Origin: Caballeronia zhejiangensis
Lineage (GTDB): Bacteria; Pseudomonadota; Gammaproteobacteria; Burkholderiales; Burkholderiaceae
Direction of reading: 5' to 3'
Length of the DNA stretch: 64,000 nucleotides
Assembly: GCF_000698575.1 (NCBI RefSeq)
Contig: NZ_JFHD01000019.1
Location: 62,001-126,000 of the forward strand
The position numbers and the translations under genes are program-made. Below the pieces are notes generated by a model. The model was not told the origin of the DNA. It did not search any database and worked only from the letters and a program-made list of their open reading frames with translations. Positions 8,290 through 17,237 of the stretch are shown piece after piece (the stretch's first letter is position 1; every line of letters begins with the position of its first letter).

Positions 8290-8570
8290 TCATTGCGAAG
8301 TTGAATTCGAATCCGTGTCAACTCTCGCGTCGGCACATTTGGCAGCGCGTGTCACAGCGACGGGTTCATCCATGTCATGGCCGTCGATAAGACGAACGGA
8401 TATCCAGCACTGCCTGCCCTTCATCTCGAGAAACGCATCGTAGTCACGGCCCGCAACCGGACTGAAAGTCACACGCGGTGGAGTACACCACCAATGGGCG
8501 TTACCCGCACTGCCGCTCGTTCCCATGACAAGAAAGCGAGAACGATTTGGCGAAGCACCCGTAATCCCGG
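8290..8570 (-). pseudogene. Truncated 3' remnant of a hypothetical exported-protein gene
   Basis: A -strand frame ending at 8290 encodes protein-like sequence from about 8570 (MGTSGSAGNAHWWCTPPRV from the ATG at 8526, then RDYDAFLEMKGRQCWISVR) with a Cys pair. Upstream of about 8570 the same frame runs into the livF terminator and no longer looks like protein. There is no ribosome-binding site or signal sequence, so I read it as a gene whose 5' end was deleted. It lies 62 bases upstream of the frameshifted gene and may once have been in an operon with it. A genuine 78-residue protein from 8526 cannot be excluded. Confidence 0.45.
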
Positions 8571-8573
8571 AAA

Positions 8574-8606
8574 AGAAAAAAGCCGACTGTCTCGCGACAG
8601 TCGGCT
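8574..8606 (-). terminator. Terminator of the liv operon
   Basis: On the minus strand an 11-bp perfect stem (8596-8606 with 8581-8591, loop of four) is followed by TTTTTTCTTTT. It sits 29 bases after the livF stop codon. Confidence 0.92.
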
Positions 8607-8634
8607 CCCTTTCGAGCATCGGACGGTTAAGTCT

Positions 8635-9357
8635 TCACTCACCCAAATACGCCGCCCTCACCTTCGGATCATCGAGCATGACCTTCGCGTCGCCGGACAT
8701 CGTCACCGTGCCTGAATCCATCACGTAACCGCGATTCGCCGCCTGCAGCGCGAGACGCGCGTTCTGCTCCACGAGCAGCACCGTCAGCCCTTCCTTCGAG
8801 ATTTCCCGCACGACTTCGAAGATCTTCTCGACCATGATCGGCGAAAGACCCATCGACGGTTCGTCGAGCAGCAAGAGCTTCGGGCGCGACAGCAGCGCGC
8901 GGGCCATCGCGAGCATCTGCTGTTCGCCGCCCGACAGCGTGCCCGCGTACTGCGACGCACGTTCCTTCAGACGCGGAAAGAAGCCGAACATGCGCTCCGT
9001 GTCCTTCTGAATGCCGTCCGAATCGTTGCGCAGATACGCGCCCATCTGCATGTTCTCGAGAATCGACATGCGCGCGAAGATGCCGCGGCCTTCCGGCACC
9101 ATCGCGAGGCCGCGCTTGAGCAGTTCGTGCGTCGGAACGCCCTTGATCGACTGGCCCATGTACTCGATATCGCCGCCCGAGTACGGCTTGAGGCCGGTGA
9201 TGGCCTTCATCGTCGTCGTCTTGCCCGCGCCGTTCGCGCCGATCAGCGTAACCAGTTCGCCCTGCCCGACTTCGAGATCGACACCCTTCACCGCCTGGAT
9301 GCCGCCGTAATTCACCTGCAGACCCTTGACCTTCAACATTGCGCTTGTGGTCGCCAT
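8635..9357 (-). CDS. livF: Branched-chain amino-acid ABC transporter ATPase LivF
   Basis: The 240-residue ATPase has Walker A GANGAGKTT, the signature LSGGEQQMLAMARAL, Walker B LLLLDEPSMGLSP, and a switch region ending LLVEQNARLAL. The VEQN motif after Walker B and the short length without the LivG insertion identify LivF. It is the second cytoplasmic ATPase of the branched-chain amino-acid importer. It begins immediately after the livG stop codon and is last in the operon, ahead of a strong terminator. Confidence 0.95.
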   Translation of the reverse strand: MATTSAMLKVKGLQVNYGGIQAVKGVDLEVGQGELVTLIGANGAGKTTTMKAITGLKPYSGGDIEYMGQSIKGVPTHELLKRGLAMVPEGRGIFARMSILENMQMGAYLRNDSDGIQKDTERMFGFFPRLKERASQYAGTLSGGEQQMLAMARALLSRPKLLLLDEPSMGLSPIMVEKIFEVVREISKEGLTVLLVEQNARLALQAANRGYVMDSGTVTMSGDAKVMLDDPKVRAAYLGE

Positions 9358-10134
9358 TTAGTGCACCCCCGCACCCAGATATGCCTCGATCACCTTCGGG
9401 TCCTTCTGCACGTCCTGCGGCAGACCTTCGGCGATCACCTTGCCGTAATCGAGCACCGTCATGCGGTTGCACAATCCCATCACGAGTTTCACGTCGTGTT
9501 CGATCAGAAGAATCGTCTTGCCGTCCGCGCGGATCTTGTCGAGCAGACGAGTGAGCTCGACCTTCTCCGTCGCGTTCATGCCGGCGGCGGGTTCGTCGAG
9601 CGCGAGCAGCTTCGGATCGGTCGCCAACGCGCGCGCGATCTCCAGACGGCGCTGATGCCCGTACGACAGATTGCGCGACGTGTAATCCGCGTATTGCAGC
9701 ACGCCGACGTATTCCAGCAGTTCGAGCGCGCGCTCCTTGATCTCGCGCTCTTCGCGGCGTTCGGCGGGCGTCTGGAACACCGCGCCGACCAGACCGTGCT
9801 TCGTGCGAACGTGACGTCCGACCATCACGTTCTCCAGCGCCGTCATGCCGCCGAAAAGACGAATGTTCTGGAACGTGCGCGCGATGCCCGCCTTCGCCAC
9901 CTGATAAACCGCCGTCGGGGTGTACGCCTGGCCGTCGAGCTTGAACTCGCCCGAATCCGGCGTGTAGAGACCCGTGATCACGTTGAAGAACGTCGTCTTG
10001 CCTGCGCCGTTCGGGCCGATCAGACCGTAGATTTCGCCTTCCTTGATTTCGAGGCGTACGTCGGACAACGCCTGCAAGCCGCCGAAACGCTTGTTGACGC
10101 CCGTGACGGAAAGTCGTGTTTGCTTATCGCTCAT
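9358..10134 (-). CDS. livG: Branched-chain amino-acid ABC transporter ATPase LivG
   Basis: The 258-residue ATPase contains Walker A GPNGAGKTTFFN and the LivG-type FQNIRLFGGMTALENVMVGRH. It also has the signature LSYGHQRRLEIARAL, Walker B LLALDEPAAGMNATE, and LLIEHDVKLVMGLC. LivG pairs with LivF to energise import through LivH and LivM. The gene is 17 bases downstream of livM and abuts livF with no gap, so the two ATPases are probably translated from one message in equal amounts. Confidence 0.95.
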   Translation of the reverse strand: MSDKQTRLSVTGVNKRFGGLQALSDVRLEIKEGEIYGLIGPNGAGKTTFFNVITGLYTPDSGEFKLDGQAYTPTAVYQVAKAGIARTFQNIRLFGGMTALENVMVGRHVRTKHGLVGAVFQTPAERREEREIKERALELLEYVGVLQYADYTSRNLSYGHQRRLEIARALATDPKLLALDEPAAGMNATEKVELTRLLDKIRADGKTILLIEHDVKLVMGLCNRMTVLDYGKVIAEGLPQDVQKDPKVIEAYLGAGVH

Positions 10135-10151
10135 CTTTCAATCCCCCGCCT

Positions 10152-11321
10152 TTAAGCACGCACCGGCTTCTTGCCGTTGCGCTTCGCGATCTTCGCGATC
10201 TTGTCTTCGTGTTTCGCGGCGGGCCACAGGCCTTCCGAGCGATACAGCATGATCAGCACCATCGCCAGACCGTACAGCAACTGGCGGATGACTTCGGTAT
10301 CGACAAGCTGATGACCGAAGATGGCGTTCTGCAGCGGACCCATTGTCGTGCGCAGGAATTCGGGGAACACGGCGAGCAGCACCGCGCCGAGAATCACGCC
10401 CGGAATATGGCCCATGCCGCCCAGCACCACGCACGCCAGCACGACGATCGACTCCCAGAACGTGAACGATTCCGGCGACACGAAGCCCTGGAACGCACCG
10501 AACATCGCGCCCGACAGACCGCCGAACGACGCGCCCATCGCGAATGCGAGCAGCTTCACGTTGCGGGTGTTGATGCCCATCGCCTTCGCGGCGATTTCGT
10601 CTTCGCGGATAGCGGCCCACGCGCGGCCGATACGCGAATGCTGAAGGCGCGTACACACCCAGATCACGAACAGCGCGCACAGCACGAACAGGTAGTAGTA
10701 CAGGTACACCGACGGGAATTTGAAGCCGAAGAACTCGTGCGTCTGCGCGAGGCTGTAGCCGCCGACGTGCACCGGATCGATACCCGTGATGCCCTTCGGA
10801 CCGTTCGTGATGTTGACCGGACGATCGAGGTTGTTCATGAAGATCCGGACGATTTCCCCGAAGCCCAATGTCACGATCGCGAGGTAGTCGCCGCGCAGAC
10901 GCAGCGTCGGTGCGCCGAGCAGCACGCCGAAGGTCGCGGCGAGCGCCATCGCGATCGGCACGATGATGAGGAACGGCACATGCAATCCGTTCGGCGCGAG
11001 CGCCGCGATCCACTCGAATTGCGTCGACAGTTGCGGCGACGACAACAACGCCGCCGTGTAAGCGCCGACCGCGTAGAACGCGATGTAGCCCAGGTCGAGC
11101 AGGCCGGCGAAGCCGACCACGACGTTGAGACCCAACGCGAGCATCACGTAGAGCATCGCGAAGTCGAGCACGCGGACCCAGTAGTTGCCGCCCGCTGCGC
11201 CGATGACCATCGGCGCGGCAATCACGAACACAGCGGTGAGAATGCCGATGACGAGCGTCTTCGTCATGTTCTTCTCGGGGATGAGCGTCGTGGACGGCTC
11301 AATCGGTTGAATCGAAGTCAT
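10152..11321 (-). CDS. livM: Branched-chain amino-acid ABC transporter permease LivM
   Basis: A 389-residue polytopic membrane protein with about eight to ten hydrophobic segments. It has the LivM hallmark NVVVGFAGLLDLGYIAFYAVGAY and the permease loop RAWAAIREDEIAAKAMGINTRNVKLLAFAMGA, which contacts the ATPases. A GAGGAGCT ribosome-binding site lies 8 bases before the ATG at 11321. Its C-terminal tail is Lys/Arg-rich (KIAKIAKRNGKKPVRA). It follows livH by 24 bases. Confidence 0.94.
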   Translation of the reverse strand: MTSIQPIEPSTTLIPEKNMTKTLVIGILTAVFVIAAPMVIGAAGGNYWVRVLDFAMLYVMLALGLNVVVGFAGLLDLGYIAFYAVGAYTAALLSSPQLSTQFEWIAALAPNGLHVPFLIIVPIAMALAATFGVLLGAPTLRLRGDYLAIVTLGFGEIVRIFMNNLDRPVNITNGPKGITGIDPVHVGGYSLAQTHEFFGFKFPSVYLYYYLFVLCALFVIWVCTRLQHSRIGRAWAAIREDEIAAKAMGINTRNVKLLAFAMGASFGGLSGAMFGAFQGFVSPESFTFWESIVVLACVVLGGMGHIPGVILGAVLLAVFPEFLRTTMGPLQNAIFGHQLVDTEVIRQLLYGLAMVLIMLYRSEGLWPAAKHEDKIAKIAKRNGKKPVRA

Positions 11322-11345
11322 TTTTTTGAGCTCCTCACACGTTCT

Positions 11346-12296
11346 TTAAGCGCGGTCCGCGACACGTTCGCCGAGCAGACCCGACGGACGGAACACGAGC
11401 ACGATGATCAGCACGACGAAGGCGAAGACGTCCTGGTAGTTGGAACCGAAGACCCCGCCCGTCAGATTGCCGATGTAACCGGCGCCCAACTGTTCGATGA
11501 GACCGAGCAGCACGCCGCCCACCATCGCGCCGCCCAAGTTGCCGATGCCCCCCAGCACCGCCGCCGTGAACGCCTTCAGGCCAGGAATGAAGCCCATGTA
11601 GAAGTGCGCGTTGCCGTATTCCGACGCGATCATCACGCCCGCCAACGCAGCCAGCGCCGAGCCGATCATGAAGGTCGCGGAAATCACGAAGTTCGGGTTC
11701 ACGCCCATCAGCGACGCGACGCCCGGGTTCTCGGCGATCGCGCGCATCGCGCGGCCGAGCTTGGTCTTGTGCACGAGGAGCAGCAGGCCGCCCATCACGA
11801 GGAACGCGACGACGATGATGACGATTTCGGTCATCGAGATCACCGCGCCCGGACGGGTTTCGTCGGCGGCGATCACGTTGATCGGATCGGTCGGCAGAAG
11901 CTGCGGGAAGGCGAGCGGATTGCGGCCCCAGATCATCATCGCGATGGTCTGCAAGAGGATCGAGACGCCGATCGCGGTAATCAGCGGCGCGAGACGCGGC
12001 GCCTTGCGCAGCGGCCGGTACGCGACGCGTTCGATGGTGTAACCGACGATCGCGCAGACGATCGCGGCGATAACGAGCGCGATCGTCAGCATGATCGGCC
12101 CGGGCAAGCCGGGCGCGTGATTCTGCATGACGCCGATGGCGGAGAGCGCGACCATCGCGCCGACCATCAGCACGTCGCCGTGCGCGAAGTTGATGATGCC
12201 GAGAATGCCGTACACCATCGTGTAACCCAACGCGATGATGGCGTAGACGCTGCCAAGCACCAGACCGTTGAGGATCTGCTGGATGAAAATATCCAT
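11346..12296 (-). CDS. livH: Branched-chain amino-acid ABC transporter permease LivH
   Basis: The 316-residue membrane protein starts MDIFIQQILNGLVLGSVYA after an AAGGAGCT ribosome-binding site. It contains GYTMVYGILGIINFAHGDVLM, the permease loop LGRAMRAIAENPGVASLMGVN, and AAVLGGIGNLGGAMVGG, all characteristic of LivH. It forms the transmembrane channel with LivM. A gap of 212 bases separates it from the binding-protein gene upstream; I see no promoter there that I would defend, so read-through from the binding-protein promoter is likely. Confidence 0.95.
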   Translation of the reverse strand: MDIFIQQILNGLVLGSVYAIIALGYTMVYGILGIINFAHGDVLMVGAMVALSAIGVMQNHAPGLPGPIMLTIALVIAAIVCAIVGYTIERVAYRPLRKAPRLAPLITAIGVSILLQTIAMMIWGRNPLAFPQLLPTDPINVIAADETRPGAVISMTEIVIIVVAFLVMGGLLLLVHKTKLGRAMRAIAENPGVASLMGVNPNFVISATFMIGSALAALAGVMIASEYGNAHFYMGFIPGLKAFTAAVLGGIGNLGGAMVGGVLLGLIEQLGAGYIGNLTGGVFGSNYQDVFAFVVLIIVLVFRPSGLLGERVADRA

Positions 12297-12508
12297 TTAA
12301 AGCTCCTTAGCCCCGTGCGATTCGATAACGCCTTTATCACCGGCCGATAAACCGGTGTGAAGTGAAATCTGAAGCGGCACTGCGCGTACTTTTAAAAAAC
12401 CGGTAAGGGTTGAGCGCCGATCGTCCGCCCGCGGCCGGATGAGGCTGCGAGCGGTTCACGGACGGATACGAAAACAGCGCCGCCGGATAGCTGGCGCCGC
12501 CAGACTGC

Positions 12509-13735
12509 CTACTGCTTGACGACGTCGAGTACGTCCTTCTTCTTGTCCTTGAAGTCGTACAGCGTGATGGTCCCCGCCTTCAGATCGCCCTTGTCGTCGA
12601 ATGCGATATGCCCCGTCAGACCGTTGTAGTCGGTCGTGGCAATCGCAGCGAGCACCTTGGGCGCTTCGATGGAGTTCGCACGCTTCATTGCATCGACGAT
12701 CACGTACATCGCGTCATACGTGAACGGCGCGTAAATCTGCACCGGCGTGTGAAAGCGCGCTTCGTACTTCTTCTCGAAGTCGGCTCCCTTGTCCATCTTC
12801 GAAAGCGCGAGCCCCGCCTCCGAGCAGACGATGTTCTGCACCGCGTCGCCCGCGAGCTCGGCCACCTTGTCGGTGCAGACGCCGTCGCCCGCCAGAATCT
12901 TCGCCTTGATGCCGAGCGCCGCCGCTTCCTTGGCGAACGGGCCGCCCGTCACGTCCATGCCGCCGTACATCACGACGTCCGGCTGGATGCGCTTGATCTT
13001 CGTGAGAATCGCTTTGAAGTTGCGCGCCTTCTCGGTCGTTGCTTCGCGCGCGGCGATCTTCACGCCGCCGGCCTGCGCGCTCTTCGTGAATTCGTCGGCG
13101 AGGCCGCGGCCGTAGGCACTCGCGTCGTCGACCACGACGATCTTCTTCGCGTGCAGCGTCTTCATCGCGTAGCCGGCGAGGACCGGGCCCTGCAACGCAT
13201 CGGTCGCGACGACGCGAAACGTCGTCTTGTAGCCCTGCTTCGTGTACTCGGGATTCGTCGTCGACGGCGAAATCTGCGCGATGCCCGCATCGCTGTAGAT
13301 CTTCGACGCCGGAATCGACACGCCCGAATTCATGTGGCCGATCACCGCAACCACGTGGTCATCGACGAGCTTCTGCGCGGCTTCGGTGCCGACGCGCGGA
13401 TCGGCTGCATCGTCCTGGGCGTCGAGCTCGAGGCGGATGGAACGCCCGTCGATGGTCAAGCCTTGCGCGCTGATCTCCTCCAGTGCGAGACGCGCGCCGT
13501 TTTCGTTGTCCTTGCCGAGGTGAGCCTGCAGGCCCGTGAGGGGCGCCACATGACCGATCTTCACGACAGTTGCTTCGCTCGCGGGCGCTGGCGCCGGCGC
13601 GGACGCAACGGGCACGGCGGCGGAACTCGCTGCCGATGCCGCTGTGCTCGCCCCGCCTTCATCCTTCTTGCCGCATGCGGTTGCCATTGCAACCGCAGCC
13701 GCGATGGACACGGCGTGAGCAAACTTGAATCGCAT
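12509..13735 (-). CDS. Branched-chain amino-acid ABC transporter substrate-binding protein
   Basis: The 408-residue periplasmic binding protein (Leu/Ile/Val-binding, type I fold) starts at ATG 13735, with CAGGAG placed 9 bases upstream. A TTG directly before it is a less likely start. The N-terminal signal ends near MATACGKK and may be a lipoprotein site (Cys21), although the -3 residue is atypical. An Ala/Pro-rich linker follows, then KIGHVAPLTGLQAHLGKDNENGARLALEEI, VGTEAAQKLVDDHVVAVIGHMNSGVSIPAS and YGRGLADEF, which are typical LivJ/LivK features. It is the first gene of the liv operon and faces a good promoter. LivJ versus LivK cannot be decided. Confidence 0.93.
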   Translation of the reverse strand: MRFKFAHAVSIAAAVAMATACGKKDEGGASTAASAASSAAVPVASAPAPAPASEATVVKIGHVAPLTGLQAHLGKDNENGARLALEEISAQGLTIDGRSIRLELDAQDDAADPRVGTEAAQKLVDDHVVAVIGHMNSGVSIPASKIYSDAGIAQISPSTTNPEYTKQGYKTTFRVVATDALQGPVLAGYAMKTLHAKKIVVVDDASAYGRGLADEFTKSAQAGGVKIAAREATTEKARNFKAILTKIKRIQPDVVMYGGMDVTGGPFAKEAAALGIKAKILAGDGVCTDKVAELAGDAVQNIVCSEAGLALSKMDKGADFEKKYEARFHTPVQIYAPFTYDAMYVIVDAMKRANSIEAPKVLAAIATTDYNGLTGHIAFDDKGDLKAGTITLYDFKDKKKDVLDVVKQ

Positions 13736-13799
13736 CAAATAGGTCTCCTGCGCCTCTAAAAACTGTCGTCGTGAACCCTTCTGGCCTCAAGACGCGCGC

Positions 13800-13827
13800 A
13801 TTGTAACGCTAAATATGAGACGAGCAA
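13800..13827 (-). promoter_or_regulatory. Candidate sigma-70 promoter of the liv operon
   Basis: On the minus strand TTGCTC (13827-13822), a 16-base spacer and TACAAT (13805-13800), about 60 bases upstream of the binding-protein start. Confidence 0.55.
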
Positions 13828-14121
13828 TATTCTTGCGTGGCGGGGTTTTCCAGCATTGCAACCAGCATTTTCGAGCGATTTTCCGGCTAGAGCGCAACCG
13901 GGTTGCGATCCGCATTTGTGCAGCAGTTGCACCACAACGGGAACAGGTTTAATCGATCGGTTCCGACGGTTACGTTTGCTTATCGGATTTACGGGGAAAC
14001 CCTGAAGGCTTTCGGCGAAATTGCTCGTCGCGGCGCGCGCCCCATATCGGTGCTTACGCTTGGTGTCATCTCTCGCGTGAGGGTTCCGTTTCGATGGCGC
14101 CCGATGGGTTTCAAGCGCGAA

Positions 14122-14147
14122 AAAAAAGCGCCCGCAGGCGCTTTTTT
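14122..14147 (-). terminator. Bidirectional terminator after ispH
   Basis: AAAAAAGCGCC (14122-14132) pairs perfectly with GGCGCTTTTTT (14137-14147) around CGCA. It gives a U-tailed hairpin on both strands. On the minus strand it follows the ispH stop at 14164. Confidence 0.88.
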
Positions 14148-14163
14148 AGAGGAAGGCCGCTAG

Positions 14164-15126
14164 TTACTGCGGCAGCGACAGTCCGCGCGGCAGCGGAAAC
14201 GAGATCGTCTCTTCGATGCCTTCGAGCGAGCGCACGTTGCGCACGCCGAGTTCACGCAGACGCGCGATCACGGCCTGAGCCAGCACTTCCGGCGCCGATG
14301 CGCCCGCCGTCACGCCGATGCGCTTCTTGCCTTCGACCCACCGCGGATCGATCTGCGTCGGCGAATCGACCATATAAGAAGGGATGCCGCGCTTCTCAGC
14401 GACTTCACGCAGACGGCTCGAATTCGAGCTGTTCGGGCTGCCGACGACGATCACGACGTCGCACTGCGGCGCGAGAAATTTCACCGCGTCCTGGCGATTT
14501 TGCGTCGCGTAGCAGATGTCCTGCTTCTTCGGCTCCTTGATCTCGGGATACTTGCTCTTGAGCGCGTCGATGATCGCGGAGGCATCGTCGACCGAAAGCG
14601 TCGTCTGCGTCACGTACGCGATGCGCTGCGGATCGGGCAGATCGAGCTTCAGCACGTCGTCGATATCCTCGACGAGATGCATGCCCTCGCCCGACTGGCC
14701 CATCGTGCCTTCGACTTCCGGATGACCCTTGTGGCCGATCATCACGATGTCGAAGCCTTCCTGACGCATCTTCGCGACTTCGATATGCACCTTGGTCACG
14801 AGCGGGCACGTTGCGTCGAACACGCGCAGGCCGCGCGCCTCCGCTTCGCTGCGCACCGCTTTCGAGACGCCGTGCGCGCTGAAGATCAGTGTTGCGCCTT
14901 CGGGCACGTCGGAAAGCTCTTCGATGAAAATCGCGCCCTTCTTGCGCAGATCGGCGACGACATATGCGTTATGCACGATCTCGTGGCGCACGTAGATGGG
15001 CGCGCCGAACAATTTGATCGCGCGCTCGACGATCTCGATCGCGCGATCGACGCCCGCGCAAAACCCGCGCGGCTGCGCGAGCAGGATTTCGACGTCGGTC
15101 TGAACTTCGTTGAGGCTTTCAATCAT
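14164..15126 (-). CDS. ispH: 4-hydroxy-3-methylbut-2-enyl diphosphate reductase IspH
   Basis: The 320-residue protein starts at ATG 15126 (MIESLNEVQTDVEILLAQPRG), two bases after the fkpB stop; the frame is open further upstream but that part lies in fkpB. The three cluster cysteines lie in PRGFCAGVDRA, FDATCPLVTKVH and DICYATQNRQ. The substrate-binding pattern VGSPNSSNSSRL is present. IspH is the last enzyme of the methylerythritol phosphate pathway, producing IPP and DMAPP with a [4Fe-4S] centre. The fkpB-ispH pair is the arrangement known from E. coli. Confidence 0.96.
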   Translation of the reverse strand: MIESLNEVQTDVEILLAQPRGFCAGVDRAIEIVERAIKLFGAPIYVRHEIVHNAYVVADLRKKGAIFIEELSDVPEGATLIFSAHGVSKAVRSEAEARGLRVFDATCPLVTKVHIEVAKMRQEGFDIVMIGHKGHPEVEGTMGQSGEGMHLVEDIDDVLKLDLPDPQRIAYVTQTTLSVDDASAIIDALKSKYPEIKEPKKQDICYATQNRQDAVKFLAPQCDVVIVVGSPNSSNSSRLREVAEKRGIPSYMVDSPTQIDPRWVEGKKRIGVTAGASAPEVLAQAVIARLRELGVRNVRSLEGIEETISFPLPRGLSLPQ

Positions 15127-15128
15127 GG

Positions 15129-15584
15129 TTACAGAATCCCGATGATTTTCACTTCGAAGACGAGCGCCTGGCCCGCGAGCGGGTGATTGAAATCGAACAG
15201 TGCCGCCGTTTCGCCGACTTCCTTCAGCACGCCGGCGTAGCGTCCGCCGTTCGGCGCGTTGAATTCGACGAGATCGCCGGGAGAAAAATCCTCGCCGATC
15301 ATGCTGTTTTCGCGCAGCGTCGCGAGCGACACCCACTGGACCAGTTCCGGATTGCGCGGCCCGAACGCCTGATCCGGCGTTAGCTGAAAGGTCGAATGGT
15401 GGCCGACCTTCAGTCCCAGCAAAATCTCTTCCAACGGTTCGGCGAGTTGCCCTGCGCCTAGCAGAAGCGTCGCGGGCTTGTCGGCGAACGTATTGACGAT
15501 GTCAGCACCATCGGCAAGCGCGAGCCGGTAATGAAGCGTGACGTGCGAACCGGGTTTCACCTCGGAGATATCGATGATGCTCAT
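15129..15584 (-). CDS. fkpB: FKBP-type peptidyl-prolyl isomerase, SlpA/FkpB type
   Basis: The 151-residue protein starts at ATG 15584 (MSIIDISEVKPGSHVTLHYRL). The frame stays open upstream, but the extra residues are Arg-rich and not protein-like. The SlpA-type pattern is clear: FADKPATLLLGAGQLAEPLEEILLGLK, followed by HHSTFQLTPDQAFGPRNPELVQ, and near the C-terminus FDFNHPLAGQALVFEVKIIGI. It is expected to be a cytoplasmic proline isomerase with an inserted chaperone domain. Located directly upstream of ispH with a two-base gap. Confidence 0.93.
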   Translation of the reverse strand: MSIIDISEVKPGSHVTLHYRLALADGADIVNTFADKPATLLLGAGQLAEPLEEILLGLKVGHHSTFQLTPDQAFGPRNPELVQWVSLATLRENSMIGEDFSPGDLVEFNAPNGGRYAGVLKEVGETAALFDFNHPLAGQALVFEVKIIGIL

Positions 15585-15788
15585 GAGTATTGGATGTGGC
15601 CGTTCGTTTGAAGGCAGGGCGCAGGCCCCGCATGGGGCGGCTCTTCGGCGCGTGGCAGCGAACCGCACGGCGCCCGTGCGAACCGGACGCCAAAACCGCT
15701 ATTGTAAGACAGAGTTGTGGCAGCACGCGTCACGCGGCTCAGTCCCGTGTGCGCTTGCCCGCACGACACGCGGTCGGGGAGCACCGCG

Positions 15789-16538
15789 ATGAGCGCCGAT
15801 CTGCGGCTCGTGCCGCCGCTCGTCGCACCCGACGGCGACAGTTTGTCCGCGATCGCGCCTCTCCTGCCGATCCGCAAGTGGGCGCGCGCGGACCGGCCGC
15901 GCGAACGCCTGCTCGATATAGGCCCGGCGTCGCTGTCGGACGCGGAACTGTTCGCCTTGTTCCTGCGCACCGGCCTTCCGGGGGCCACGGCCGTCGATGT
16001 GGCGCGTCAGCTTCTGCTGCGTTTCGGGTCGCTGCGCGGCGTGCTGGACGCGTCGGCGGCGGAATTGCGCGAACTGCGCGGCATCGGGCCGGCGCGGGCG
16101 GCGACGCTCATCGCCGTATCGGAATTGTGCCGGCGCGCGCTCGCCGAGAAGGCGCGCGATCGCGAACTGCTGAACGCGCCGGGCGCGGTGGAAGACTATC
16201 TGCGGCTCTTGATCGGCACGCGGCCCTACGAGGTGTTCATCTCTCTGTATCTGGATGCGCGCCATCAGTTGCTGCATGTCGAGGAGTCGGCGCGCGGCTC
16301 GCTGACGCGCGTGGCCGTGTATCCGCGTGAGATCGTGCGGCGCGCGCTCACGCTGAACGCGGCGGGGCTCATCGTCGCGCATAATCATCCGTCGGGCGGC
16401 GTCGAGCCGAGCGCGAACGACCGGCGGCTCACCAAGACGCTGCAGGACGCGCTGACGCTCATCGACGTGCGGCTGCTCGATCACATCGTCGTGGCGGCGA
16501 ACGAGGTCTTCTCGTTCGCGCGGCATGGCTGGCTGTGA
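15789..16538 (+). CDS. radC: RadC-family JAB1/MPN metalloprotein
   Basis: A 249-residue protein. The start ATG at 15789 gives MSADLRLVPPLVAPDG; an earlier in-frame ATG at 15717 would add 24 poorly conserved residues. A helix-hairpin-helix-like region (LRELRGIGPARAATLIAVSEL) precedes the MPN+ domain. That domain has the zinc-binding JAMM motif, seen as VAHNHPSGGVEPSANDRRLT, plus LLDHIVVAANEVFSFARHGWL. The family was once linked to DNA repair, but its biochemical role is unsettled. It is divergent from fkpB-ispH and upstream of the rpmB promoter. Confidence 0.93.
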   Translation: MSADLRLVPPLVAPDGDSLSAIAPLLPIRKWARADRPRERLLDIGPASLSDAELFALFLRTGLPGATAVDVARQLLLRFGSLRGVLDASAAELRELRGIGPARAATLIAVSELCRRALAEKARDRELLNAPGAVEDYLRLLIGTRPYEVFISLYLDARHQLLHVEESARGSLTRVAVYPREIVRRALTLNAAGLIVAHNHPSGGVEPSANDRRLTKTLQDALTLIDVRLLDHIVVAANEVFSFARHGWL

Positions 16539-16551
16539 CGGCATAAAACGT

Positions 16552-16581
16552 TTGATATTGCAGCGTTTTTCCTGTTAGAAT
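16552..16581 (+). promoter_or_regulatory. Candidate sigma-70 promoter of rpmB-rpmG
   Basis: TTGATA (16552-16557), 18-base spacer, TAGAAT (16576-16581). It leaves a leader of roughly 165 bases before rpmB. Confidence 0.6.
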
Positions 16582-16754
16582 CCTCGTTTGCTTTTCTCAA
16601 CCCGCCTGTTCTGAACGAATGCGGCCCTCATTGGCATAACCGTGCTGCCAAGTCCCCGATCGGCAAATTGGGCGATAAGAGGCATCGAAGCTGAAAGCGA
16701 GTGCTTTCGATTCGAGCGTTCGTCTCGGACTCAACGTGTATTAGGAGTGTCACC

Positions 16755-16988
16755 ATGGCACGCGTATGCCAAGTAACTGGGAAAGGCCCGATGTCGGGCA
16801 ACAACGTTTCCCACGCAAACAACAAGACCAAGCGTCGCTTCCTGCCGAACCTGCAGAATCGCCGTTTCTTCGTTGAAAGTGAAAATCGCTGGGTGCGTCT
16901 GCGCGTTTCGAACGCCGGCCTGCGCCTGATCGACAAGAACGGTATTGACGCCGTGCTCGCAGACCTGCGCGCACGCGGTGAAATCTAA
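16755..16988 (+). CDS. rpmB: 50S ribosomal protein L28
   Basis: The 77-residue basic protein begins [20 protein letters not shown]. It contains [20 protein letters not shown] and [15 protein letters not shown], the standard L28 sequence of betaproteobacteria. The ATG at 16755 follows TTAGGAG at 8 bases. It forms an operon with rpmG (L33), 11 bases downstream. Confidence 0.98.
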
Positions 16989-16999
16989 GGAGCACGCAC

Positions 17000-17167
17000 A
17001 TGGCCAAGGGCGCACGCGACAAGATCAAGCTGGAATCGACCGCAGGCACGGGTCACTTCTACACGACGACCAAGAACAAGCGCAACATGCCGGAAAAGAT
17101 GCTGATCAAGAAATTTGATCCGGTCGTCCGCAAGCACGTTGAGTACAAGGAAACCAAGATCAAGTAA
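17000..17167 (+). CDS. rpmG: 50S ribosomal protein L33
   Basis: The 55-residue protein [20 protein letters not shown] continues [14 protein letters not shown] and ends [10 protein letters not shown]. The length and sequence are those of zinc-free L33: the Cys-x-x-Cys pairs of the other type are absent. AAGGAG lies in the stop/spacer region after rpmB. A terminator follows 40 bases after its stop. Confidence 0.98.
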
Positions 17168-17206
17168 GCCGCTTGATTTTTGAGTAGCCTGCACGAAGAC
17201 AGCAGA

Positions 17207-17237
17207 AAGCCCCGCACCTCGCGGGGCTTTTTGTTTT
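17207..17237 (+). terminator. Terminator of rpmB-rpmG
   Basis: AAGCCCCGC (17207-17215) pairs with GCGGGGCTT (17221-17229), five-base loop, then TTTTGTTTT. Confidence 0.92.

Larger units (their letters stand above)
13736..14163. other. Gene-poor spacer between the liv operon and ispH
   Basis: About 430 bases holding the leftward liv promoter (13800-13827) and, at the other end, the bidirectional terminator that ends the ispH transcript. A plus-strand frame (13903-14163) crosses the terminator, has no ribosome-binding site and is not protein-like. I see no other element. Confidence 0.6.

Noticed and set aside
10116..12350. A 744-codon open frame on the plus strand opposite livM-livH
   Set aside because: It is the antisense shadow of two clear permease genes. 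The translation is rich in Arg, His, Asp and Glu without domains, as expected from GC-biased third positions.
13903..14163. An 86-codon frame before the ispH terminator
   Set aside because: It runs through the bidirectional terminator hairpin, has no ribosome-binding site and looks random.
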